From the NCBI GenBank assembly GCA_025361205.1, contig JANYAS010000070.1, positions 1-40,593 of the forward strand: a stretch of 40,593 nucleotides of DNA, in the 5' to 3' direction. This document shows, one piece after another, positions 1-7,251 of this stretch (position 1 is the first letter of the stretch; each line of letters opens with the position of its first letter). Below the pieces are notes generated by a model. The model did not search any database, was not told the DNA's origin, and was given only the letters and a program-made list of their open reading frames with translations. The DNA is from Holophagaceae bacterium. Lineage in GTDB: Bacteria; Acidobacteriota; Holophagae; Holophagales; Holophagaceae. The position numbers and the translations under genes are program-made.

Positions 1-98
1 GTGGTGAGCGCCGTGATCCCCTGAGCGCCGATGACCCGAAGGGCCGCGTCGGCAATTTCGGTCTGCTTGGACGTGAGGGCCAGGGTGGGTTCGCTCAT
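1..98 (-). CDS. TetR/AcrR-family transcriptional regulator, N-terminal part
   Basis: Only the first 32 codons lie in the window; the gene continues off the left edge. It starts at ATG 98-96. The visible protein (MSEPTLALTSKQTEIADAAL, then RVIGAQGITALTT) has the look of the first helix and turn of a TetR DNA-binding domain, where a regulator begins with an 'I..AAL.vi...G...lTt' pattern. It is divergent from the NO reductase gene, and a 16-bp palindrome lies 12 bp upstream of its start. A role in controlling itself and the neighbouring NO reductase is inferred from position only. The family call rests on a short fragment. Confidence 0.6.
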   Translation of the reverse strand, partial: MSEPTLALTSKQTEIADAALRVIGAQGITALT

Positions 99-109
99 GT
101 CATAATCAT

Positions 110-125
110 GAGTAAGTATTTACTC
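110..125. promoter_or_regulatory. Palindromic operator candidate (TetR-type)
   Basis: GAGTAA-GTAT-TTACTC is a perfect inverted repeat with 6-bp arms and a 4-bp centre. It lies between the divergent regulator gene and the NO reductase gene. Size and placement fit a TetR-family operator for autoregulation; binding is inferred. Confidence 0.5.
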
Positions 126-175
126 CTGTCAATGCCACTGCAAACTACTCCAAACCCTTCGAGGCCGTGGTTGAA

Positions 176-242
176 GGTTCGAATATTTAAGGTTATCGCT
201 CTGACCATCAGGGCCAGGTTCAAATATTTCATTTTTGGAACC
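176..242. promoter_or_regulatory. Duplicated AT-rich motif upstream of NO reductase
   Basis: GGTTCGAATATTT (from 176) and GGTTCAAATATTT (from 217) are near-identical direct repeats offset by 41 bp, about four helical turns. The second also forms an inverted pair GGTTC...GAACC (217-221 and 238-242). They are AT-rich in a GC-rich region and lie just upstream of the NO reductase start, so they could be paired activator or repressor sites or include the promoter. I do not see a convincing NsrR, NorR or FNR/DNR consensus. Confidence 0.4.
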
Positions 243-304
243 AATGAGTTCAAGCTATGACTGGACAAACGACGACTTGGTTCCGTCCACCCGAAGGAGC
301 TTCC

Positions 305-2593
305 ATGAGCCCGGACATGCACGACAGCTCCCCCCTCTCTCCCTGGTGGAAGCAGGCCGTCATCCTCGTGATGATCTTTGGCTTCTCCCTGCTCGGTCTC
401 ATCACGGTGAAGACCTACCAGGGCGCCCCCCCCATCCCCGCCCGAGTCGTCGATGCCACCGGGCAGGTGGTCTTCACTGGCGAGGACGTCCTGGGAGGTC
501 AGGAAGTCTTCCTCAAATACGGCCTCATGGAGCACGGCACCCTGTGGGGCCATGGCGCCTACCTGGGGCCCGACTACACGGCGGAATACCTCCACCGCCT
601 CGCGGAGATCGGGCGCGATACCCTGGCCCGATCCCGGTTCGGCAGGGCCTACAAGGAGCTGGCGGATGGTCAGACGCTGGAGGTGGATGGGGCCTTGAAG
701 GCCACCCTCAAGCAGAACCGTTACGACAAGGCGTCAGACACCCTCACCTTCACGGAGTCAGAAAGCGCCGCCTACCGCACCCAAGTGGGGGAATGGACTA
801 CCTACTTCGCGGGGGCCAAGGCTGCACCCGGTTTGCCCTCCAAGTTCATTCGGGATGAAGGTGAGTTGCAGCGGCTCACGGCCTACTTCGCCTGGGCCAC
901 CTGGGCCACCGTGGCGCTGCGCCCCGGGACCGACTATTCCTACACCAACAACTGGCCCTACGAGCCCCTCGTGGGCAACACGCCCACGGCTTCAGCCTAC
1001 CTTTGGAGCGCCCTGAGCCTAGTAACCCTGCTGGGTGGCCTCGGTGTGATCCTCTTCGTCTTCGGCAAGTTCAACTACCTCGGCTGGGGGGGCACCACCG
1101 GCTGGAAGCAGGCCCCTGCCGGCACGCTGCACCACTGGACGCTGACCCCCAGCCAGAAGGCCCTGGGCCTCTACTTCGCCGTGGTGGCCCTGCTCTTCCT
1201 GGCGCAGACCGCTCTCGGCGGCGTCCTGGCCCACTACCGGGTCGAGCCCGGCGCCTTCTATGGCTTTGATCTGGCCAGCATCCTCCCGTTCAACCTAGCC
1301 CGCACCTGGCACCTCCAGCTCGCCATCTTCTGGATCGCCACGGCCTGGGTGGCCGGGGGGCTCTTCCTTGCTCCTCTGGTGGGCGGCGCGGAGCCCAAGG
1401 GCCAGAAGACCGGCGTCCTGATCCTGCTGGGGGCCCTGACCATCGTCGTCTTCGGCAGCCTCTTCGGGGAGATGGCTGGCATCAACGGCAAACTGGGCCA
1501 GTTCTGGTTCTGGTTCGGCCACCAAGGCAGCGAGTACTTGGACCTGGGACGGTTCTGGCAGGTCCTCCTCGCCGTGGGGCTGATTTTCTGGCTCTTCCTC
1601 ATGTTCCGGGCCCTCCGCCCGGCCATGAGGGGGACCGAACAGGGCGAGCTCCCTTCCCTCTTTCTCTACGCGGCGGTGGCCATCCCGCTCTTCTACGTGC
1701 CCGCCATGTTCTACGGGCCCCACACCAACTTCGCCGTCATCGACAACTGGCGCTTCTGGATCATTCACCTCTGGGTGGAGGGCTTCTTTGAGCTGTTTGC
1801 GACCGTGCTGGTGGCGGTGATGTTCTACCAGCTGGGACTCGTCACGGCGAAGTCTGCTACGCGGCTTGTCTACTTGGACGCCATCCTGTACCTCACCGGC
1901 GGCATCCTCGGCACGGGCCACCACTGGTACTTCACGGGGCAGAGCACCCTCAACATGGGCCTCGCCGCCTGCTTCAGTTCTTTGGAAGTCGTCCCACTCA
2001 CGCTGCTGACCCTGGATGCCTGGGACTTTATCCGCCTCCAGGATCAGGCCTGTGAGGACTGCGACAAGCCCCTGGCCGCCAAACAGCGTTGGGCCATCAA
2101 GTTCTTCATCGCCGTGGGCGTCTGGAACTTCGTGGGGGCCGGTGTCTTCGGCTTCCTGATCAACCTGCCCATCGTGTCCTACTTCGAGATGGGCACCACC
2201 CTCACTCCCAACCACGGTCACGCGGCCATGTTCGGCGTGTTCGGCATGCTGGCCCTGGCCGTTTTGATCTTCTGTCTACGCGCCCTCAAGAGCGATGCGG
2301 TCTGGAACCGTTCCGAGAAATTCATCAAGGTCGGTTTCTGGGGCCTCAACATCGGCCTCGGTCTCATGATCCTGCTGGATCTCTTCCCCGGTGGCGTACT
2401 CCAACTCTGGGACGTGATGACCCACGGCTACTGGCATGCCCGGCGCCTGTCCTACCTCATGGGCGGCACCTACCACACGCTCGAATGGGTGCGTATTTCG
2501 GCAGATCTCATTTTCCTTTTCTCGGGTGCCGTGCCCATTGCCCTGGCTGTCTTCAGGCTGGTGTTCACCAGGGACCCCACTGAAGCGGGCTGA
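305..2593 (+). CDS. norZ: Quinol-dependent nitric oxide reductase (qNOR)
   Basis: Single-chain membrane enzyme that reduces 2 NO to N2O with electrons from quinol, for denitrification or NO detoxification. The 762-aa length is that of NorZ/qNOR, where the NorC-like part is fused in front of the NorB-like core. After one N-terminal membrane segment there is a roughly 200-residue periplasmic domain (ending near YSYTNNWPYEP), then about a dozen hydrophobic helices. Core motifs are present: HLWVEGFFELFATV and GTGHHWYFTG, which supply haem-copper-oxidase-type His and Glu ligands, and NHGHAAMFG. ATG 305 is chosen because AAGGAG lies 5 bp upstream; a start at 257 in the same frame would add 16 polar residues with no clear ribosome site. 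A hemerythrin gene follows after 26 bp. Confidence 0.93.
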   Translation: MSPDMHDSSPLSPWWKQAVILVMIFGFSLLGLITVKTYQGAPPIPARVVDATGQVVFTGEDVLGGQEVFLKYGLMEHGTLWGHGAYLGPDYTAEYLHRLAEIGRDTLARSRFGRAYKELADGQTLEVDGALKATLKQNRYDKASDTLTFTESESAAYRTQVGEWTTYFAGAKAAPGLPSKFIRDEGELQRLTAYFAWATWATVALRPGTDYSYTNNWPYEPLVGNTPTASAYLWSALSLVTLLGGLGVILFVFGKFNYLGWGGTTGWKQAPAGTLHHWTLTPSQKALGLYFAVVALLFLAQTALGGVLAHYRVEPGAFYGFDLASILPFNLARTWHLQLAIFWIATAWVAGGLFLAPLVGGAEPKGQKTGVLILLGALTIVVFGSLFGEMAGINGKLGQFWFWFGHQGSEYLDLGRFWQVLLAVGLIFWLFLMFRALRPAMRGTEQGELPSLFLYAAVAIPLFYVPAMFYGPHTNFAVIDNWRFWIIHLWVEGFFELFATVLVAVMFYQLGLVTAKSATRLVYLDAILYLTGGILGTGHHWYFTGQSTLNMGLAACFSSLEVVPLTLLTLDAWDFIRLQDQACEDCDKPLAAKQRWAIKFFIAVGVWNFVGAGVFGFLINLPIVSYFEMGTTLTPNHGHAAMFGVFGMLALAVLIFCLRALKSDAVWNRSEKFIKVGFWGLNIGLGLMILLDLFPGGVLQLWDVMTHGYWHARRLSYLMGGTYHTLEWVRISADLIFLFSGAVPIALAVFRLVFTRDPTEAG

Positions 2594-2619
2594 TCCTCGC
2601 GCTACCCCGGAGGCATGCC

Positions 2620-3108
2620 TTGGACGAATCTGATTCGATGTTCCCTGCTGCCTTACTTGCAACTGATCACCAGGAGCTGGATGGCCTCTTCCTGGAAGGA
2701 GAGGACGCCCTGCACCGTGGCGACGTGGATGGCGCCCATTCGGCGCTGGATCGAATCTGGATGCGCCTCGCCGTCCATATCCGGGCCGAGCATAAGGTTC
2801 TTTTTCCCGCTCTGGCGGGATCAGGGGCGGAGTGGGAAGGGCATCTCCAAACCTTGCGGGTCGACCATGATTTCTTCATGGCTGCGCTCGCCGCGTCCTT
2901 GCAGGCCCTTCGCGGCCCGGTCGCTGACCTCCCTTTGATCGAAGTATCCATACAATCCATTCGCGATCGATTGACCGCGCACAACGCCCTTGAAGAATCC
3001 CGGGTCTATCCCCTCGCTGATTCGCTGCCATCGAAGCAACGGCAGCAGATGGTGGGGGAACTGGCCTGGGAGTTGGCTTTTCTGCCCGACCGCTACCGCC
3101 GGGATTGA
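2620..3108 (+). CDS. Hemerythrin HHE-domain protein
   Basis: A 162-aa soluble helical protein with the spaced metal ligands of a di-iron hemerythrin-like domain: DHQELD near the N-terminus, HIRAEHKVLFPAL around residue 55, DHDFF around residue 86 and HNALEESRVYPLAD around residue 125. Such proteins bind O2 or NO or repair iron centres damaged by NO. The start is TTG 2620 with GGAGG at 2609-2613, 6 bp away; ATG 2638 is the alternative. It lies 26 bp after the NO reductase on the same strand, so the two probably form an NO-response operon. The exact role (sensor, buffer or repair) cannot be told from sequence. Confidence 0.85.
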   Translation: MDESDSMFPAALLATDHQELDGLFLEGEDALHRGDVDGAHSALDRIWMRLAVHIRAEHKVLFPALAGSGAEWEGHLQTLRVDHDFFMAALAASLQALRGPVADLPLIEVSIQSIRDRLTAHNALEESRVYPLADSLPSKQRQQMVGELAWELAFLPDRYRRD

Positions 3109-3121
3109 AGCGCCAGGAGAA

Positions 3122-3549
3122 ATGCAGGAGGAGGCCAGATTTGCGAACCCAACAACGGTGGGTTTGGGACGTATGGGGATGAACACAGCCAGGCGCCTGC
3201 TGGGCGGCGGGCATCAAGTAGTCGCCTATGACCAGTCGCCCAGCAAGCTCCAGGAAATGGCCAGCGAAGGGGCGCAGGGGGCCTTTTCCCTTGAAGAACG
3301 GGTCGAGACCCTGGGCCCCTACCACGGCAGGTCTGGCTGATGTTTCCTGCTGGGAGCCCCGTGGACGCTACCGTGGCAAACCTGGCACCTCTGCTTGGCA
3401 AAGGAGATATCGTCATCGACGGCGGCAACAGCTTCTACAAGGATGGCCTCAGGCATAAGGAATTGTTGCAGAAGCCCGGTGTCCACTTTCTCGACGTGGG
3501 TGTTAGCGGCCATTCAGTGGCACCAGCCTGTGAGAGTAAAGACGGCTGA
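3122..3549 (+). pseudogene. gnd: Broken 6-phosphogluconate dehydrogenase (NAD-binding part only)
   Basis: Two consecutive reading frames together match the N-terminal Rossmann domain of short-type (GndA/YqeC-like) 6-phosphogluconate dehydrogenase. In the first (3122-3339), VGLGRMGMNTARRLLGGGHQ is the dinucleotide-binding fold. At about 3310-3330 the frame shifts by one base; the second frame resumes with VWLMFPAGSPVDATVANLAP, GDIVIDGGNSFYKDG and HFLDVGVSG. A stop follows at 3549 where the family would continue with its GGVWG and catalytic helical domain. About 140 of the usual roughly 300 residues remain. It begins just after the hemerythrin gene. A remnant of a decayed gene is the simplest reading; a sequencing error could explain the frameshift but not the missing C-terminal half. 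Confidence 0.75.
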
Positions 3550-3750
3550 TCCTGTCAGTACGCCCCGGGATGCAGGCGCTTTCTTGAAGTTGGTGAACAC
3601 CAGGATTGCGACCCCCAGGCAACAGCCCACTAGTCATCCTCGGCGGTCACCCCCCTACCCTCCGGTGCTAACCAAGGAATAACACCCAATCGCAACCCCG
3701 CTGAGATATGCGCCAATGCTGCGTTCCGACTTGACGCACGATTGCACTCA
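3550..3750. other. Non-coding scar region
   Basis: About 200 bases between the gnd remnant and the tRNA-like segment. Short open frames exist on both strands but show no recognisable family, no ribosome sites and no consistent codon pattern. I see no gene here. Confidence 0.4.
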
Positions 3751-3788
3751 GAATCCCTAGGTCGGCAGTTCGAGTCTGCCTCCATCGG
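3751..3788 (+). other. tRNA 3'-end-like sequence (possible attachment-site scar)
   Basis: GGCAG-TTCGAGT-CTGCC (3764-3780) is a perfect T-arm: a 5-bp stem and a 7-base loop starting TTCGA. It is preceded by AGGTC, a typical 5-base variable loop, and by CTCAGAATCCCT, which resembles the 3' half of an anticodon arm. The following seven bases, TCCATCG, would be the 3' acceptor strand, but no matching CGATGGA 5' strand or D-arm exists upstream. This is therefore a 3' fragment, not a working tRNA. Such fragments are often left by elements that integrate at tRNA 3' ends. Confidence 0.45.
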
Positions 3789-3806
3789 GTCACGCAGGCG
3801 TGACCC
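3787..3806. repeat. Perfect hairpin after the tRNA-like end
   Basis: GGGTCACGC-AG-GCGTGACCC has perfect 9-bp arms, directly adjoining the tRNA-like segment and followed by AAAA. It could be the relic of a terminator of the lost tRNA gene or a recombination site. Confidence 0.5.
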
Positions 3807-3827
3807 AAAAGCATACGTGAGCCACCG

Positions 3828-3865
3828 CATAAGAAGATCGGAGCCCAGGCTCCGACCTTCTTATG
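3828..3865 (-). terminator. Long hairpin, likely terminator of the cytochrome gene
   Basis: Two 18-nt arms (3828-3845 and 3848-3865) around a 2-nt CA centre, with one mismatch. Read as minus-strand RNA that mismatch becomes a G-U pair, so all 18 positions pair. It lies 18 bp past the stop of the minus-strand cytochrome gene. There is no U-tract, so it may act with Rho, as an mRNA-stabilising end, or for the tRNA-like locus on the other strand. Confidence 0.5.
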
Positions 3866-3883
3866 TTGCCTGGACAAGTGTGG

Positions 3884-4453
3884 TCATGGGCCGACTGGTC
3901 CTGGCTCAGCATGTGGAATCGAACTGAGGTATTCGTAAATCGCGCGCATATCGTGATCTGTCATGCTCTGGTAGACCGACCACGGCATCACCTGGAGCAG
4001 GGGCCCAAACTGCGGGTGGGCATGATCGAAATCGGTACCGTGGTGCAGTACTTCCTTGAACTGCTCGAAGGTTAAGCCTGCCGGGCGACCGGAGGGAGCC
4101 TCGGGCGTGATGTTGCGTGACACGAAGGGACCGAAGGCACGGCCTCCGGCGAGGTACTGGGCCGCGTTGATCATCTTGGGCTGGCCCTTGTAGGGGTCGC
4201 CACCGGGGGCGAAGTTCGGGTGCGTGTGGCAGTCGTTGCAGCCAGCGACTGCGTTGACGAGGTAACTCCCGAGGCCGACGAGGCTCGGGTTGCGACCCTC
4301 GAGGTTGAGTTTCACGGGTGCGATGGCAAGCCCTATGTGCGAGCGACTTTCGCCATCGTCGTCCGAGTGTGATGAACCGGCCGGCATGAGGGCGACGCTG
4401 AGCGACGCTGTCAAAACGAGTCCGGATACAACGAGAATGGGTCGGAGCTGCAT
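3884..4453 (-). CDS. Exported monohaem cytochrome c
   Basis: A 189-aa protein with an N-terminal signal or anchor (hydrophobic run at about residues 5-22) and a single haem-binding CNDCH at about residue 93, preceded by LGSYLVNAVAGC as in class I cytochromes c of alcohol or sugar dehydrogenase type. A distal Met is plausible in the LLQVMPWSVYQSMTDHDMR region, followed by the closing helix MRAIYEYLSSIP typical of the family. It would carry electrons in the periplasm. The start ATG 4453 has AGGAGG about 7 bp upstream. No dehydrogenase gene is adjacent, so its partner is unknown. It ends 18 bp before a strong hairpin. Confidence 0.85.
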   Translation of the reverse strand: MQLRPILVVSGLVLTASLSVALMPAGSSHSDDDGESRSHIGLAIAPVKLNLEGRNPSLVGLGSYLVNAVAGCNDCHTHPNFAPGGDPYKGQPKMINAAQYLAGGRAFGPFVSRNITPEAPSGRPAGLTFEQFKEVLHHGTDFDHAHPQFGPLLQVMPWSVYQSMTDHDMRAIYEYLSSIPHAEPGPVGP

Positions 4454-4636
4454 TTGATTTCCTCCTGTGGTTCGCCAACGAGTTGGCTTTGATTGAATGG
4501 ATAGCCCCCGCTATCCAGGATCACCAGCAGGGCGATCTGGACTCTGCGGCAAGCAAGGATCTGCCGATTGTTCATAAAACACAAATTATATTTTTTTGCC
4601 TATTTTTTCTTATATCAAAGTAATTCCTTCAGTCTA

Positions 4637-4918
4637 ATGTGGCCCAAGGCCTCTTTTGAAAGTGGCTCAGTTGTAGCCGCTGACGCCGTCCAGCGGGGGG
4701 TCGCCGAGGTCAATACGGCCCGATCCGACGTCGGCCTTCCGATCCTGATTCCGAACCGGGCCAATGAGATCGTGGTATCCGTCTTTGACGAACGTCATGC
4801 TCGGGGACCGGGGGGAAGAAGCATCTACCCCGCGACCTCGAACCAGGAAGCCTTCCTCGCGACCTTTGCCAGCGATTCGGCTGGCGGCTTTGAAGTCCTA
4901 TTCCTCATTAGGCGCTAA
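4637..4918 (+). CDS. Hypothetical short ORF
   Basis: An open frame of 93 codons from ATG 4637; the frame is open from TTG 4568, but that part is AT-rich (4571-4640) and looks like a promoter or junk. The protein (…LPILIPNRANEIVVSVFDER…) matches no family I recognise and no good ribosome site is visible. It could be a degraded remnant in this scar-like zone or a real orphan gene. Confidence 0.25.
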   Translation: MWPKASFESGSVVAADAVQRGVAEVNTARSDVGLPILIPNRANEIVVSVFDERHARGPGGRSIYPATSNQEAFLATFASDSAGGFEVLFLIRR

Positions 4919-5092
4919 CGGCATTGCTGAAACGCTTCTGTCGGGGAAGCCCGTCTCTCAGCGATTCGGCAAATGGACACCATTGGGCCGAAGATTTCTC
5001 TCAGGGGCCTGGGATCTTCATCGCCGAGCCATCAAAAAGTTCGCAATAAAGCGCAAACAGCTCGTCGAGTATCCTGGGAGCATGGGGGCGAT

Positions 5093-5281
5093 GTGAACAA
5101 CCGAAACAGTGGTGCAGCCTTTGGGTTTGGGTCGGTCATTGCCTTGATTATCAGCGTGGCCCTCAACCACTCATTCTGGTGGGCCGTTTTACATTTATTC
5201 CTTGGCTGGCTCTACATCATTTATGCGCTCATCGCCAGGGGATCCGAAATCATCCCGGCAGTGAGGCACCTGCTTCATTGA
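5093..5281 (+). CDS. Small two-helix membrane protein
   Basis: A 62-aa frame from GTG 5093, after a purine-rich GGGGG stretch. After a short polar start (MNNRNSGAAFGFG) it has two hydrophobic stretches (VIALIISVALN, then WWAVLHLFLGWLYIIYALI) with a turn containing HSFWW, and a charged tail. This is the plan of small inner-membrane proteins found in many bacteria. No function can be assigned. The lipoprotein gene follows 44 bp later on the same strand. The start codon is uncertain. Confidence 0.5.
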   Translation: MNNRNSGAAFGFGSVIALIISVALNHSFWWAVLHLFLGWLYIIYALIARGSEIIPAVRHLLH

Positions 5282-5325
5282 CCGGGCATGCTCCCCTCCG
5301 TTCAACTTCTTTCGTGAGGATGCCA

Positions 5326-5739
5326 ATGATTGTCGCGCCGCGCCTTGTTGCCCTTTCGGTATTAGTGCTCATGGCAGGTTGTCATACTGCTCCTGCAACC
5401 AATCCAGCCCAAAGCGATCCAGACTTCAAAGCCGTACTCGGTTTCTTCAACGCCTACAGCAACCGGGATCTGGATGGAATGATGAAATACCTGGATGAGG
5501 GTGCCCTTTTCCATGGCCCCGGAACAACTCTGACCCGACAACAGATCAAAGACTTTTTTCAAAAGACACTCCAGAAGTATCCGAATCTCCAGATCGAAAC
5601 GGGCTCCCCAAAACGTGTTCAGGACACCATCCAGGTCAGGGTCAAAGTCGAGACCAATTCCATTTCAGTCAATACATGGATTTTTGAGATGAATAGCCAC
5701 AAAATCCACTCGTATTCGGTTGCGTCGGGTACCCCCTGA
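5326..5739 (+). CDS. Lipoprotein with SnoaL/NTF2-like domain
   Basis: A 137-aa protein. The N-terminus MIVAPRLVALSVLVLMAGC is a lipoprotein signal with an LMAGC lipobox, so the mature protein should begin at the Cys. The rest (DFKAVLGFFNAYSNRDLDGM, then YLDEGALFHGPGTTLTRQQI) has the start of an NTF2/SnoaL-like fold, a cone-shaped domain found in polyketide cyclases, isomerases and many binding proteins. ATG 5326 is preferred, with GTGAGG 6 bp upstream; ATG 5320 would place that motif too close. No catalytic function can be inferred. Confidence 0.72.
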   Translation: MIVAPRLVALSVLVLMAGCHTAPATNPAQSDPDFKAVLGFFNAYSNRDLDGMMKYLDEGALFHGPGTTLTRQQIKDFFQKTLQKYPNLQIETGSPKRVQDTIQVRVKVETNSISVNTWIFEMNSHKIHSYSVASGTP

Positions 5740-5791
5740 CATTGCGCTCCATCCGGGCTGAATCTCGGGAACCCAGCCTTGCCCCAACGAA

Positions 5792-6820
5792 TTAAGGGTG
5801 CTTCAGCGCCCAGCGGTAGCCGAGTCCCAGGAGGATGATATCTGAATCGCGGTTGTAGCTGCTCGCAACGCGGTGCCACGTGAGACGAGTGACCCAGCTT
5901 TCCGTGATTCGCCCGGAAAAGGTGAGCGATATCAGCGGAGCAATCGCGCTGGGGTTCTGCGAATTGCCCGAGTTGGGATGCTTGCGGTCGATGTAGATAT
6001 AGGGGCCGATACCCACCCCGAGGCTGAGGCGTTCGGCAAAGAAGGTGTTGGTACCCCAGGCTTGCAGCGCGACGCCGCTGCGGCGCACGATTTCGGGATC
6101 ACCCTCGTAAATCAGCGACAGGGTGCCATCGATGTGACTGGCAAAGCCGCGGCGGTACTCCACCGCATAGGCGCGTGCCTGTTGGCTGAAGAGGGTGTTC
6201 ACGATGCTCTGACCGGCGAATAGTGTGAACTCGTTTTCCGTGATGTAGCCATGCTCTTCCGGGGAGTGACCAAGTTCCCCTGGCGTCGGCTTTCGGTCTT
6301 GACCAAACCAGAACCCCAAACCCATGGTCGCGGTGTTTCCCGCAATGTCATGGGTGGGTTTCATGTGATTGAGCGTGACCTTATAGAACAGGCGATTGGC
6401 AAAATAACCCGTGGCGGAAACATTGTAGATTGCAGCATTGCCATGTACGTCGGCCGAATCGCCACTCGAAAGGGCTTGGGTGTCGTAGTAGTTATAGAGG
6501 CCAAGACCGATGGAGAGGATGAACTTGTCCTCAGCCATGGGCAGGCGGCCCCAGACCATCCAGGCATTGCCATCGCGGTGATGACCGGGCACGTGGCCTT
6601 CATTGATGCGGGCAAACGAGGCTGCGAAATTCCGGGTGATTTCCTGCTGGTAGTCGATCTGCCAGGCGTAGCTCAAGTTCTCGAGTTTCCTATTCGTCGT
6701 CACTCCAGCTTCCAGGCTCAGTTCCTGCGCCTGGAGGGCGGGGCAAAGGCCTAGCAAGAAGAGCGCAGGCCATTTCCACTGAGAAGGGGTGGTTCGATGT
6801 TGCTCACAAGGAAGTGCCAC
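5792..6820 (-). CDS. Putative outer-membrane beta-barrel protein
   Basis: A 342-residue protein with a signal peptide (hydrophobic WPALFLLGLCPALQAQ, cleavage near AQA-QE at about residue 31) followed by alternating polar/apolar strands such as FILSIGLGLYNYYD and MGLGFWFGQ. It ends with a strand rich in aromatic and Gly residues (SDIILLGLGYRWALKHP). This is typical of a roughly 12-16-stranded outer-membrane barrel; no specific family is recognised. The start is GTG 6820 with GGGAG about 8 bp upstream. The gene stands alone, convergent with the lipoprotein gene. Confidence 0.65.
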   Translation of the reverse strand: MALPCEQHRTTPSQWKWPALFLLGLCPALQAQELSLEAGVTTNRKLENLSYAWQIDYQQEITRNFAASFARINEGHVPGHHRDGNAWMVWGRLPMAEDKFILSIGLGLYNYYDTQALSSGDSADVHGNAAIYNVSATGYFANRLFYKVTLNHMKPTHDIAGNTATMGLGFWFGQDRKPTPGELGHSPEEHGYITENEFTLFAGQSIVNTLFSQQARAYAVEYRRGFASHIDGTLSLIYEGDPEIVRRSGVALQAWGTNTFFAERLSLGVGIGPYIYIDRKHPNSGNSQNPSAIAPLISLTFSGRITESWVTRLTWHRVASSYNRDSDIILLGLGYRWALKHP

Positions 6821-7251
6821 GGTCGATCTCCCTACCTGAATGGATGACTGGGGCGGTTGCGAACAAAGCCCTCAACCACGCGATCTTGTCAGCCTGTTGA
6901 TGGGACGGTTTACTGGCTCTATACCTATAGGAGTTCTCTCGGCGCCATTCAGCACTATCCGTTTCTACGTGCAGGTTTTAAGCCACAAGTTAACAATTTT
7001 AAATACTGATATTTACAATCAAATCATCCCTCGACGGGGTGAATGCTCAGTCAGAACGAAGCGCCCGGTCCTTCAATGTGATGCTCGCCGGGTCCCCCTA
7101 TGGAGGGTTTGGATGGCGCAAACCACGTTCACTATGCCTTCCCGCCGACCCACATGAAGCGAAGGATCCAGACAGTCCAGACCCTGGTCGGTGGTGGCCG
7201 AGGTCCGACCTTCTTTATCTACCTCCACGGCATAGACGAGGTGCGAACTGG
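6821..7251. other. Intergenic region, AT-rich core, no supported gene
   Basis: About 430 bases between the barrel gene and bshA. The segment 6969-7030 is clearly AT-rich and probably holds the promoter of the barrel gene. From 7100 to about 7250 a plus-strand frame (MEGLDGANHVHYAFPPTHMK…, then TLVGGGRGPTFFIYLHGID) has coding-like third-position bias but runs into the end of bshA on the opposite strand and matches nothing I know. It may be the tail of a lost gene. Confidence 0.4.

Noticed and set aside
257..304. Upstream start of the NO reductase
   Set aside because: Adds 16 polar residues before the usual family start and has no good ribosome site, whereas ATG 305 has AAGGAG and gives normal length.
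1295..2221. Long minus-strand frame inside the NO reductase gene
   Set aside because: Shadow of a strongly conserved plus-strand enzyme; Glu/His-rich with no motif or ribosome site.
3716..3788. Complete tRNA gene
   Set aside because: Only the T-arm, variable loop and 3' acceptor strand fit. No D-arm, matching anticodon stem or complementary 5' acceptor strand is present.
4568..4636. TTG start for the hypothetical frame at 4637
   Set aside because: The segment is AT-rich with no Shine-Dalgarno and differs in composition from the rest of the frame; it looks like promoter DNA.
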